Shown piece by piece: positions 51,153 to 60,920 of a stretch of DNA of 64,000 nt. The notes below the pieces were generated by a model. It was not told where the DNA came from and searched no databases. It saw nothing but the letters and a program-made list of their open reading frames with translations. Source of the stretch: Euglena gracilis (taxonomy: Eukaryota; Euglenida; Euglenophyceae; Euglenales); the NCBI GenBank assembly GCA_039621445.1, contig CP154954.1:26052954-26116953 (forward strand), given 5' to 3'. The stretch's first letter is position 1. Each line of letters starts with the position of its first letter. A program made the position numbers and the translations under genes.

Positions 51153-52271
51153 TCACCCAAGGGCTGGGAACGCCGTCTCGTCATCGACAGGAGGGGCAAC
51201 ATCCTCTTTGGGCTGTGCCGAGTAGCCTCCACGTCCACGACCACCACCCTTGCCCTTGCCCTCACCCTTCCCCTTTCCTTGCTGACGTGCTGGGTTCTCC
51301 TGAGATTAAAGAAAGGATGCATGGGGAATCAGGGGAGCTGAATACCATGCGGAAACCAACATCCACTTGGACCTTTTCTTTCTTTTCCTCCTTCTTCTCC
51401 TTTTCTTCCTTCTTGGGAGCGGCAGGTGTGGCAGCCTTCGGCTTGGGCTGCACGCCAATTGTGAACTTCTTGTCTCCCTTTTCCTTACCCTTGGCAACCA
51501 TGCCCTTGAATCCAGAGTCATCAACTGTGCGAACATTGAATGCTGCCGTCGGTGGGGCATTTTCTTTCTTCAATTTCTCCTGATATTCCTCCAAAGTCAT
51601 TTGTTTTTCCTCCAATTCTCTTTGCTTGGCTTCTTCCTCCTTTGCCTTGGCCTCAGCTGCAAGCTCTTCTGGGGACCTTTTAAAAATTAAATGATGACCA
51701 TGAAGAAAAGGACAAAAATAAATACTTCTCCTTCTTATCCTCCTTATCTTTCTTGGCCTCGTCCTTGCCATCTTCAACTTCCTCAGCAACGACTTCCTGG
51801 GCAACTTCCGTCTCCACCTTGTTGTCGTCCCAACCGCCAACTCCCTTTCCTTCCTTTCGGACCTGGTGTCTGAGAACAGACAACAAGAACTTAGAAAAAT
51901 TCTTTTTACAGCGCATACGCTTTTCCACTTCGGTCGTGCTTGTCTGTCCTATCCCTCTCGCGCTTTGCCTCTTTGTCAAGTTTTTCCTGCTCCTTGACGA
52001 GTGCCTTCTGGGCTTCCTCCGAAGGAACGGCATCAGCCAAAGACACGACCTTTGCATTCTTCGGAGGTTCTTCTTTCTTTACCTCTGCCTTCTTGCTTTC
52101 ATTTTTCTTGGCGGGTTCTGGAAAAAGTTGATTCTTTGAATGAAAACGAGAAAATATTCACGCACCCTTCCGCTGATTTGGCTTCGTATCCTTCGATTTT
52201 TCCTTTGGTGGTTCGTGCCTGACTTTCTTACTCGAAAGGATCGAAAAGGGATTCGCAGTTGCAATCTGCAT
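51153..52271 (-). CDS. SERBP1/HABP4/Stm1-family ribosome- and RNA-binding protein, five exons
   Basis: Exons (minus strand) 52271-52166, 52117-51919, 51869-51726, 51676-51346 and 51299-51153 total 927 bp, 308 aa plus TGA. All four introns are GT-AG (GTGCGT, GTATGC, GTATTT and GTATTC donors) and only 46-49 bp long. The protein starts MQIATANPFSILSSK, like the NPFDLL start of Stm1. It is Lys/Glu-rich, then has the block VRKEGKGVGGWDD and the helix MTLEEYQEKLKKENA typical of the hyaluronan-binding/PAI-RBP1 domain. It ends in an RGG-like box (GKGGGRGRGGY) and DDETAFPALG. Family members sit in the mRNA channel of idle 80S ribosomes and protect them. The exact phase agreement at every junction supports the model. 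It is the only convincing host gene here. The most upstream ATG in the conserved frame was chosen. Confidence 0.88.
52118..52165 (-). other. Intron 1 of the SERBP1-like gene
   Basis: 48 bp, GTGCGT...TTCCAG. The other three are 51870-51918 (49 bp), 51677-51725 (49 bp) and 51300-51345 (46 bp). All are GT-AG with ordinary pyrimidine-rich or A/T-rich ends. Confidence 0.8.
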
Positions 52272-53277
52272 TTCCTCAAAGCTTCGCCAGAGTTAAATTC
52301 GGAATCTGTACACTTCACCAATTTCCGTAGCAGGGCGGGACACTCCCACGGCCTCCAGACATTTTCTCAGCCCGCAGGATATTGGCTCACCTGTGATGCC
52401 GTCAGCTTTCTTACCTTACACATTTGGATGGCTCTGAAACCAAACCCCAATCACACCAAGAAAAATCAGCAAGGAAGTACATACACCTGGACACAAGTAC
52501 GACAAACATGGAAGGAGCAGACCCCCTACAAATGACACAAACACGCCAACAGCGGCAAGCAAAGCACACACCCCCCCCTCCCCGCCGTATATATTGAAGA
52601 TGGGACTTTCGCATTTTCCTCTAACCACTGACCGCGGGACCGGCACGGCACTCCATACAACCTGTACTTTACACCCATAGTATCTACCGGCGAACTGTGG
52701 CCGCACAGGGAGTCACAAGGAGGTTCTCCTTGTGGCGAGGGCCAAAAGAGACGTTTCCCTGGGCCCGGGGCACTGTCTGGGTGAAGCTTTGCTACCCGCC
52801 GTGAATTTCCAACAAGCTGACTTGGAGATGCCGTCCATACCTCTCACCCGTATCACCACTCGGTCTCGGTCTCGGAGTGATCCTCCTAGGCCGCTTTCTT
52901 TCTTGATTGTTGACAATCCCGCCGCATGTTGCTCTCCATCGCACATATTACTCTCCACCGCACACATATACTCGTAGGTGACCACATGAAATGGCTTTCC
53001 CATTTTCAAATCAGATTTTTTTTGACATCTCGCCAATGGCACCTTCCCCTTCCCCAACGTCAGGGTTTGTAAATAGCTCTCGAACTTCGGCTTAAAAAAA
53101 AATCGTCCAATAAAAGAACGACAGGTCCCTCCTGGCGCCGCGCCCCGTCCCTCTTCCATCCCTCCCTCTTTTTTTCTTGCTTCCATTGCTCCCTTTTCCT
53201 GGCCTTGACGAATCGCTTCAAGCCCAAGTTTAGCGAGTGAGTGTTGCCAAGGGTTTGGAAGGGGGTTTATGGCAGGG
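52272..53277. other. Upstream of the SERBP1-like gene; no gene assigned
   Basis: Unique-looking sequence that should contain the promoter. A 157-codon minus-strand frame (53186-52713) has a mixed composition and no motif I recognise; it could be part of an intron-containing gene but I cannot support a model. Confidence 0.4.
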
Positions 53278-53415
53278 TTGGATGGTTAATCGAAAAACGG
53301 TTAATCGCTTGTGACCCCCCCAGTTAATCGATCGTTTGTGGGGGGGACAATTAACCATGGTTAACCGAAAAACGGTTAATCACTTGTGCCCCCCCCGGTT
53401 AATCGACTTTTTTTT
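53278..53415. repeat. GGTTAATCG-word repeats, left block
   Basis: The word GTTAATCG or GGTTAACC recurs about six times, separated by AAAAACG and by C-rich spacers. A second block lies at 53878-54000. The two blocks bracket the hAT-like relic. Confidence 0.7.
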
Positions 53416-53465
53416 TTGAAGTTTGTGCCACCCATTGAGCCGATGTTGACCGAAAGGGAAAAGTT

Positions 53466-53877
53466 GTGTGCCACATGGGCCGTTTGGAAGGTTCTTTGTG
53501 CAAAATTATTTTAAGTTTTCATTTCTCTTTTTCAAGGAAAGAATTGTCGCAGGAAATCATTGATTTTGCTGGCTGTTTAAAAACGTGTTCAGCCCGCCAA
53601 ATGCTTGCCCTGAAATTTGTGATCATGAACACATTTTCCATTAGGGCATCTGTGGCAAGGCACGTGCCACCAATTATTTTTATTCAAGTGCGTTGCGCTG
53701 CGCACTCACTTCAACTTTTGATGGAAGATTTGTAAAACATACCTCCAATGCATGAGGCTTGTCGTTTGGGTGAAAGCGTCTTGACGCATTTTGAGGATTT
53801 TGAGGAGGCAGAAAAGTTGCAGCATTACTCAACAACACTACTCGAGGGAAGGGACACTTTGAATTCTTTTGTGGCGG
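53466..53877 (+). pseudogene. hAT-like transposase relic
   Basis: In one frame the sequence RCAAHSLQLLMEDL, a TAA stop, then NIPPMHEACRLGESVLTHFEDFEEAEKLQ resembles the 'C.AH.LNL...D....I......A..I..F' segment of hAT-family transposases, just before their dimerisation region. The upstream 90 bases (53575-53665) are a copy of the repeat found at 57273-57340, so the reading frame there is not transposase. It is very short and mutated; the assignment rests on one motif. Confidence 0.45.
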
Positions 53878-54000
53878 TTAATCGAAATTAATCGAGGGGA
53901 AAGCACAGTTAATCGAAAATTGGTTAATCGCTTGTTGACCCCCAGTTAACCATGGTTAATCGCTTGACCCCAATAATAACGGTTAATTGCCCAACCCTGT
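53878..54000. repeat. GGTTAATCG-word repeats, right block
   Basis: Five or so copies of GGTTAATCG or GTTAACC, as in the left block, with GACCCC spacers. Confidence 0.7.
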
Positions 54001-54319
54001 TTATGGGACCCACTCACCCCGTGACCCCACCGTGACCCCGCAAATCCACCTTGGCAGGTCCAGGAAAAATCACCAAGGATGACCCACATAAGGCCTTTTT
54101 GAGGCCAAAAATTCAAGAGCACAGCCACAGCAGCTCAAAACGGTTGGGGGGAAAATTGGCCGTGATTCCTCTAACGCCAATTTGGGCGTCAACCCGTGGC
54201 TCAGAACTCCGGATCAGGTGGGTGAGGTTATTTGAGAAATTGGAGGTTGTTTGATTTTGGGGTTTGGGTTATTTTCGGGTCCGAAGTCGCTCTGTTTGGA
54301 AGGGGGGATCCCAGGCCCA
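54001..54319. other. No gene seen
   Basis: Starts with GTGACCCC-type words (54020-54045); otherwise unremarkable, leading into the GC-rich repeat copies. Confidence 0.35.
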
Positions 54320-55527
54320 CCGGAGGCTAGGGACAGTGGGGGGGGAGGGGGGGAGGGGGGGGCGGCCACGCGGGCGGGTGCACCAGGGGGAGAGGGGGGT
54401 CCGAGGGCGATCGCGCGGGCGGCGAGCGTCCTAAAATTGGTGGTTTCGGTTCCAAAAAGTGGTCTGTTTTGGCCATTTTTGGGCCATTTTTGATTTAAAA
54501 AACATGGGCTTCTAGGGCCGCGTGGAGTGCGCGCCCCCCAAATTTGCCATTTTATGTCTGAAAATGGTCATTTTTGGCCATTCTTAGGCCTCAAAAAGGC
54601 CGTGATTTTTTTCACGATTTTTTTTCTTGGGCAAGCGCGCGAGCGGCGGGGGTTGTGAGTGAGGGGGGGGGGGGGCAACCCCCCCCGAGCGGCACACCAG
54701 GCCCCCACCGGTTGCCATCCCCTGCCCCGGGTTCTGGCTCAGCCCAAGTCCTTGTCCTAGGCACACTCCTCATGCCCGAGCGTGTCCTGGACACATTTCG
54801 GGGGTTGTGCCCCCGCGTCCCCCCCGCGTCCCCCCCGCGTCCCCACCAAGTGGCTTGGTGTCCTTTTGAAGAGGCTTTTCTGTAATGTCCCGACATGCTT
54901 GCTGTGATGAAATGAAGAGGGGAGAAAGAAAAAGAACATTGCAAAAACAAGTGAGAAATCAAAATTTTATCCTTGCCCAACAAAAAACGATATTTGTTTG
55001 CTCCCCGCCTACGACCCCCACCTGCCCCTTACCCTAATCCGAACCCTAGGAGGCTAGGCACAGCGGGGGGGGGGGGCCGGGGGGGGGCAAGCGGCCGCGC
55101 GGGCAGCCGCGCGAGGGGGGAGGGGGGGGAGGGGGGTCCGAGGGCGGCCGCGCGGGCGGTGCGCATCCTAAAATCGATGATTTTCGGGTCCAAAAAATGG
55201 TCATTTTTTGCCATTTTTGGGCCATTTTTGACCAAAAAAGTGCTTTTTTGGCCGCGCGCATAGCGCGCGGTCCCCAACTTTGCCATTTTATGTCCGAAAA
55301 TGGTCATTTTTGGTCATTTTTTCCCCTCAAAAAAGTCGCGATTTTCACAAAAAAAAATTTTCTTGGCTATGCTAGGCACAGTGGGGGGAGGGGGGGGTCC
55401 AGGGGGAGGCGAGCGGCCGCGCGGGCGGCCGCGCAGGGGGGGGGAGGGGGGGGTCCCGGACCCCCCCGAGCGGCGCGCCAAGCCTCCCTAGCCCAAACCC
55501 TCATTTTTTGTTCTTTAAGGAATCGGG

Positions 55528-55552
55528 TTTGGGTTAGGGTTAGGGTCAGGGT
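55528..55552 (+). repeat. Short interstitial TTAGGG run
   Basis: GGGTTAGGGTTAGGGTCAGGG. A second run, four TTAGGG units, lies at 55876-55902. Both point in the same direction as the large block at 62565-64000. Confidence 0.8.
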
Positions 55553-55875
55553 TGACGTTTTTTTTTTTCTTCAAAAAAACAAAAAACCTATTTGTTTAAA
55601 AAAAAACTAAGCTTTTCCTTCGAAATGGCCATTTTTGAGGAAAAAGTTCGAAAGTCATTTTTTTTTGGTCATCAAAAAGTGACTTTTTTTTATTTTTTCC
55701 AGACCCTTCATCCCAAAAAGATGTGGTTGGCAAGGTGTCGCAGTTGTGAAAGCCAGCACCCTTTGCAGACTACGAAGGATGCAGAACACTTTTCACCCAA
55801 ACCCTCCATGACGTTTTTTTAAATTTTTTTTTAAAAAAACATGTTTTTTGTTTCAAAAAACGAGCCGACAACCTT

Positions 55876-55902
55876 GATTAGGGTTAGGGTTAGGGTTAGG
55901 GT
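55876..55902 (+). repeat. Interstitial (TTAGGG)4
   Basis: Four uninterrupted TTAGGG units in sequence that is otherwise unrelated to telomere repeat. Confidence 0.85.
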
Positions 55903-56572
55903 TCGACTCTGGCGTTTGGGGGTCGTGGTTTTGGGGATGCATACAGCGAACAAGTGCCCCCAAAAATAGAAATAGAAGAAATAGGATGGGTGTGAAGGTG
56001 CTTTGGGCAGAACAAGGAGATGGTGATGCATTGTAAAACTGCATTTTTTAAAGAAACGTTTCAGAGCAAGTAGATGGCAATGCCTTTTAGAACTTCATTT
56101 TAAAAACAACCCGTTTTTTGCCAATTTAATTTTTTTTTAAAAAACAATTTTTTAATTTTTTTAAAAATCAAAAAAACGCCCGCATAGCACCCAGAATGGT
56201 GGTGCCCCTGCGTCCCCCCCCCCCGCGTCCCCCCCGCGTCCCCCCCCCGCGTCCCCCCCCCCACGTCCCCAACACCCCCTTCACAACAAAAAGGGTGTTG
56301 CCCCCGTGTATGCATAGGAGATTAGCATAGCGGGGGGGCAAGGGGGGACGAGCAGCCGCGTGCTCGCCCGCGGGGGGGGGGGGGGAGCCGCGCGGAGCGC
56401 GGCATAGAGGCGATTGCTGAGTCCAAAAAAGCACTTTTTGGGTCATTTTTTTCTGAAATTTTGATGATTCCAGCCGCGCGCATAGCGCGGCCCAATTTTT
56501 GCCGTTTTTTTTCTTCAAAAATGACCATTCTGGGTCCCTTTTTGACCACGGAAAAATCGTGTTTTTGGGGGA

Positions 56573-56632
56573 AACAAACAAACAAACAAACAAACAAACA
56601 AACAAACAACAAACAAACAACGGGAAACAAAC
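56573..56632. repeat. (AAAC)n microsatellite
   Basis: About twelve CAAA units with one missing base. It lies just to the right of a GC-rich repeat copy. Confidence 0.9.
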
Positions 56633-57245
56633 AAAAAAACGTCATGGAGGGTTTGGGGGGAATATTTTTTGAAAGTTTTTTTAAAAAAGTTCATTTTTTT
56701 ATCTCTGCAGCTTCATTCATTTTTTGTTGTTGTTTTTTTGGATGTTGAAAGCATGATTTTTTGCACCAGAAAACACAGATTTGGAAATACTTTCACATGA
56801 CCAAAAAAAATGCCTTTAGAGGGGTGTTACCCGTGACCCCCCCCCCCCGTGACCGCCCCGTGACCCAACCTAAGACCCTTTTCGGCCAATTTTTTTCGGA
56901 AAAAATTCGGCCGATGATGCCTACTTTGACAAAATTTTCAGGTGGATTCCTAATTTTGAGGAATAAATTTTGCAAAATTTTGGGATGGTTATCCCTAATT
57001 TTTTCAAAATCCTAATTTTAGGTGTGGGGATTCCTAATTTATCGATTTTCCCCAAAAATTCATGTTCGGTGATTCCCAATTTAGCCACCAAGAATGTGGT
57101 GTTCCCCTGTGACCCCGTGACCCCCCCCCCCCCCGTGACCCCGGCTGGCCGACGGCGTGACGAAGCTGGGTCCTGTTGTTAAGCTTATTTCGGAAATGCC
57201 TAATTTGCTGTGCCAGTTCCGAATTTTCAGAAGCCAATTCCTAAT
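56633..57245. other. No gene; GTGACCCC and CTAATTT word repeats
   Basis: C-rich CCCCGTGACC words at 56835-56870 and 57105-57145. From 56950 to 57270 the word CCTAATTT recurs about eight times. The phrase GTGTGCCAATGCCTAATTTTGAGT (57246-57269) has an inverted copy at about 58853-58877. Confidence 0.5.
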
Positions 57246-57333
57246 TTAGTGTGCCAATGCCTAATTTTGAGTTAAAAACGTGTTCAGCCCGCCAAATGCC
57301 TGCCCTGAAATTCGTGGTCATGAACACGTTTTC

Positions 57334-57480
57334 AATGAGGGCATTTGTGGCAATGACACGTTTTCAGTGAAGGCATCCGGGTTCAGGCACGTTTTCAATG
57401 AGGGCATTTGTGTCAATGACACGTTTTCAGTGAAGGCATCCGGGTTCAGGCACGTTTTCAGTGAGGGCATCTGTGGCAAC
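57334..57480. repeat. 63-bp tandem array, left
   Basis: GACACGTTTTCAGTGAAGG recurs at 57355 and 57418. Each unit has two related halves: ...GTGAAGGCATCCGGGTTCAGG and ...ATGAGGGCATTTGTGTCAA. The same array recurs in the same orientation at 58418-58560. Confidence 0.85.
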
Positions 57481-57663
57481 CCTGAGTAAAAAGCAAAAAA
57501 CACTATCATGAAAAATCGGCGTGTGGTTGCGAGGCCGGGTGGTCCTCAACGAGTGAGGCGGGTCGGGGGCACTCTACAACACAACAGAAGGCTAGGTTGC
57601 CTTGGAGCACAACGAAACAGAGTGGCGGACATCACGGCACACGACACGCTTTACACAAAGAAA

Positions 57664-57873
57664 CCGTGTTTGGGCCGATTTCGAGACTTTAAAAGTCTTA
57701 AATCTTCGCCCAAAACACGGTTTCAAACAAGAACAGTGTTTTGGGCCAAGGTTTTAGGGGGGGCCAGGGGCGACCGCGGCGCCTTCGGCGTCGCGGTCCC
57801 CGCCCCTGGTCTCCCCCTAAGTCTTGGCCCGAACACAGTTTCTTGACAAAAAAGAGCCATACTTTGGCTCTTT
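57664..57873. repeat. Three consecutive hairpins
   Basis: Hairpin 1 at 57664-57720 (CCGTGTTTGGGC arms around ACTTTAAAAGT). Hairpin 2 at 57736-57836 (GTGTTTTGGGCC arms, then a GGGGCCAGGGGCGACCGCG stem around GCCTTCGGC). Hairpin 3 at 57850-57873 (AAAGAGCCA around TACT). Stems have a few mismatches; hairpin 2 is about 100 nt. Confidence 0.75.
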
Positions 57874-57910
57874 TGCCAAATCTTGGCAATGAAAATGATA
57901 TGCCAATCGC

Positions 57911-57967
57911 AGACAACTTTGTTCACAGACAACTTTGTTTGTTTGGCGTCACAGACAACTTTGTTCA
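57911..57967. repeat. CAGACAACTTTGTT triplicate
   Basis: The 14-base word occurs three times at 57911, about 57926 and about 57952, within the middle of the TIR-bounded unit. Confidence 0.8.
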
Positions 57968-58417
57968 GCTCCACACAATTTGGATTTTTGGGAATGGCAA
58001 CACCACAAAAACCACATTTCTCGTGTTTTATTGGCAGTCGGGACACAGCACGAGGCACAGGGGGTTGGTCAGGGGACCACACACTGTTCGATGACGCTCG
58101 CCTCATCGAACAACAGGCTGGGTTCCAGCTCCCATCCCGTCCAGGCAACAAAGAAAGCATCCAGCTCAGGATAAGAGGCTTGCCGATGTTGACACAGTTT
58201 GGCGAACTCCAAACAGTTGGCAACAGCAGCAAGCTCTGCACCTACGGAGCCGGACTTTTTCTTTGTGTTGCCCTGTGCCAGCAAGGTGCCATGAAGGGGG
58301 TCCGTCCTAGGGGGAGGTGGCAAAAGACCATTCACAAAGTTTGCCGTGCGTTTGGCCATATTGGCAGGGCTGCGGGAAAAAGAAAAAAAGAAAAAAAAAG
58401 AAAAGGGGGGGGGGGTG

Positions 58418-58560
58418 ACACGTTTTCAGTGAGGGCATTTGTGGCAATGACACGTTTTCAGTGAAGGCATCCGGGTTCAGGCACGTTTTCGGTGAGGGCA
58501 TTTGTGTCAATGACACGTTTTCAGTGAAGGCATCCGGGTTCAGGCACGTTTTCAGTGAGG
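58418..58560. repeat. 63-bp tandem array, right
   Basis: Same unit and orientation as at 57334-57480, with few differences. It is preceded by a G-run and an A/G-rich stretch (58376-58416). Confidence 0.85.
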
Positions 58561-58670
58561 GCGCCGTTTTTTGGGTCCGAATTTCACAAATTGGCGTTTT
58601 TGACCCCTTGCGTGAATCATGACCACGAATTTCAGGGCAGGCATTTGGCGGGCTCTGAAAACGTTTTTAA

Positions 58671-58783
58671 ACAAATTGTGGCTGAGCCCAGATTTCAGCC
58701 TGAAAACGTGTTCAGGGGCCCCCTTCGGGGGCCCCTGGCTGAACACGTTTTCAGGCTGAAATCTGGGCTCAGCCACAATTTGT
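58671..58783. repeat. Perfect palindrome, 45-bp arms
   Basis: Arms 58671-58715 and 58739-58783 are exact inverse copies (ACAAATTGTGGCTGAGCCCA... outward end). The 23-base centre itself folds as GGGCCCCC-TTCG-GGGGGCCC. It abuts the right end of the TIR-bounded unit. Confidence 0.92.
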
Positions 58784-59601
58784 GTATAGAAAAAAGCCTA
58801 AGTGCATGTGTCCATTCCTTGGCAGGGACCTTTTCATTAATTAGGAATTTGCCACTCAAAATTAGGCATTGGCACACCACACCATATAGGGATTATCGTT
58901 CAAATTTATTAAAGTATTTTGCACCCGAAACATTTTCCTTTGAGGGGCAAAGGGCTAATTTGGTGGGTCAAATTCTGACAAATGCTAAATTTGAGATGCA
59001 AATTCCCAATTTTGGAGGGAATGCCGATCTTCAAACGCAATGTGCAATTTTTGTTGGGAAGGGAAAAGCCTAATTTACAGCTAACACGTGAATAATACGG
59101 TCACATACTTCAAAATGATGGCCACCTGTAGCAAAAATGTTTGCCATCTCCCTTAAAATGATTGCCACTAAACCCAAAATTACGGCCACAAAACTACAAT
59201 TGATGGCCGCTGCACCTAAAAATATTAGCCACCTTTTCTGAACGTCATTTTTTTCAAAAAAAATGACGTTTCCTCTCCACCCCCCTTCATTTGATGAAAT
59301 TCCAAACATCACAATTGGCAATGTTACTGGTCACTGATGCCTCCCTTTTTCTCAGCATCTTGGGGGTGTTCCCCCCCCGTCCCACCCGCGTCCCCCCCCC
59401 CCGCGTCCCCCCCCCGTCCCCGATTTTGGCCGGGCACTTTTTTTGGTCGACCAAAGGAAAATTACATACAAATTTAGGTGATGCCAAAGAAAACGTGTTG
59501 GGGTGGTTGGACCACGGTTCCCCCCCGCGTCCTCCCCGCCCCCCCCCCCGCCCCCCCCCCCCCCGCGTCCCGAACCACCCCCCTTGAGAACAATACGAAA
59601 C
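58784..59601. other. No gene seen
   Basis: Contains CTAATTT and GCCAC word repeats (58840-59240). CCCCGCGTCCCC minisatellites lie at 59370-59425 and 59520-59576, as elsewhere in this region. Confidence 0.4.
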
Positions 59602-60911
59602 GGCTCCCGGACCTGGCCTGGGGGGGAGGGGGGGTAGTGGGCCGACCCAGGGTCGGCCCAATACGACGCTAAAGTCGTTAAGGTCGACCCCCCCCCCAGG
59701 ATGTGGAGTGGGCCGACCCTAGGGTCGCCCGTCCTAGGGTTGTGGGCCGACCCTAGGGTCGACCCTAGGGTCGGCCCACCCCACGACCTCGCCCCCCCCC
59801 CCAAAAAATTTGGAGAATTTTTTTTGCCCATTTGAACAGGAATTGAACTTGGACTTGAGGTTGGACTTGAGGTCGTTTTGGGGGGCAAGTCCCTTGTGTT
59901 TTCAAATTGTTTTGGGGGGCAAATCCCTTGTGTTGTTCAAACGATCGAGGGCCCCAAAATAATAAAATCCCTTGTCTCCAAGTCGTTTTGGGGGGCAAAT
60001 CCCTTGTGTTGCCAAGTCGTTTTTGGGGCAAATCCCATGTGTTGTTCAACCGATCGAGGGCCCCAAAATAATAAAATGCCTTGTGATTCCAAGTCGTTTT
60101 GGGGGGCAAGTTCTTTGTGTTGCCAAGTCGTTTTGGGGGGCAAATCCCTTGTGGTTCCAAATCGTTTTGGGGGGCAAATCCCTTGTGTTTCCAAGTCGTT
60201 TTGGGGGGCAAATCCCTTGTGTTGTTCAACCGATCGAGGGCCCCAAAATAATAAAATCCCTTGTGACTCCAAGCCGTTTTGGGGGGCAAATCCCTTGTGG
60301 TTCCAAATCGTTTTGGGGGGTAAATCCGTTGTGTTGTTCATTTGATCGAGGGCCCCAAAATAACAAAATCCCTTGTGTCTCCAAGTCGTTTTGGGGGGCA
60401 AGTCCGTTGTGGTTCCAAATCATTTTGGGGGGCAAATCCCTTGTGTTGTTCAACCGATCGAGGGCCCCAAAATAATAAAATCCCTTATGTCTCCAATTCT
60501 TTTGGGGGCAAATCCCTTGTGTTGCCAAATCGCTTTGGGGGGTAAATCCGATGTGTTGTTGAGAGGGCCCAAAAATAACAAAATCCCTTGTGTGTCCCCA
60601 AGGCGTTTTGGGGGGCAAATCCGTTGTGTTTTCAAATCATTTTGGGGGGCAAATCCCTTGTGTTGCTCAAATGTTCAAGTGCTCCTAAAACATCAAAAAA
60701 AAAATTTGTTTTTTTGATAGGGGGGGCGAGGTCGTGGGGTGGGCTGACCCTAGGGTCGACCCTAGGGTCGGCCCACGACCCTAGGATGGGCGACCCTAGG
60801 GTCGGCCCACTGTGACCCTAGTGACCTTAGCGACTTTAGCGACCCCAGGGTCGTATTGGGCCGACCCTAGGGTTGGCCCACTACCCCCCCCCCAGGCCAG
60901 ATCTACCCCCC
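59602..60911. mobile_element. Non-autonomous Mutator-like element with satellite interior
   Basis: 1,310 bp flanked by a 9-bp direct repeat ATACGAAAC (59593-59601 and 60912-60920). Terminal inverted repeats of about 200 bp (59602-59809 and about 60706-60911) share TGGCCTGGGGGG. They also share GTAGTGGGCCGACC..GGGTCGGCCCAATACGAC, GACCCTAGGGTCGCCC and GGGTCGACCCTAGGGTC, ending in CCACGACCTCGCCCCCC. Long TIRs with 9-bp duplications are the pattern of Mutator-like elements. There is no transposase; the interior is a tandem array. Confidence 0.75.
59866..60700. repeat. Tandem array inside the Mutator-like element
   Basis: Units of about 31 bp built on AAGTCGTTTTGGGGGGCAAATCCCTTGTG, repeated some 20 times. 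A longer block, GATCGAGGGCCCCAAAATAATAAAATCCC, is interposed at about 59943, 60052, 60231, 60345, 60457 and 60565. Open frames on both strands through it are due to the repeat. Confidence 0.88.
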
Positions 60912-60920
60912 ATACGAAAC

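Larger units (their letters stand above)
54320..56560. repeat. GC-rich/AT-rich composite repeat family, three to four copies
   Basis: Copies at about 54320-54630, 55045-55370, 55375-55500 (partial) and 56325-56560. Each has a G-run block with GCGGCCGCGCGGGC words and then GGTCCGAGGGC. Next come (C)CTAAAAT and TTTTTGGCCATTTTTGGGCCATTTTTG, a GCGCGCATAGCGCG word, then CATTTTATGTC.GAAAATGGTCATTTTTGG. The order is the same in each copy. CCCCGCGTCCCC minisatellites (54815-54845, 56208-56275) lie between copies. No coding potential. Confidence 0.7.
57271..58670. mobile_element. TIR-bounded repeat unit with internal 63-bp arrays
   Basis: Left end TTAAAAACGTGTTCAGCCCGCC plus about 40 more bases (57271-57333). 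The right end (58611-58670) is its inverse with a few mismatches. Inside both ends lie short arrays of a 63-bp unit. The middle (57500-58410) contains three hairpins and no recognisable protein. The sequences just outside the termini are also inverted copies of each other (57246-57269 and about 58853-58877), so the unit may be part of a larger inverted repeat. I found no clear target duplication. Confidence 0.5.

Noticed and set aside
52713-53186. 157-codon minus-strand frame as a gene
   Set aside because: No recognisable domain, no supporting splice or context; left unassigned.
55876-55902. Evidence of a chromosome end at this point
   Set aside because: Only four TTAGGG units with ordinary repeat sequence on both sides; interstitial.
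59878-60717. Several frames of 130-174 codons on both strands
   Set aside because: All follow the 31-bp repeat of the array; repeated NPLCCSTDRGPQNNK-type peptides only reflect the satellite.
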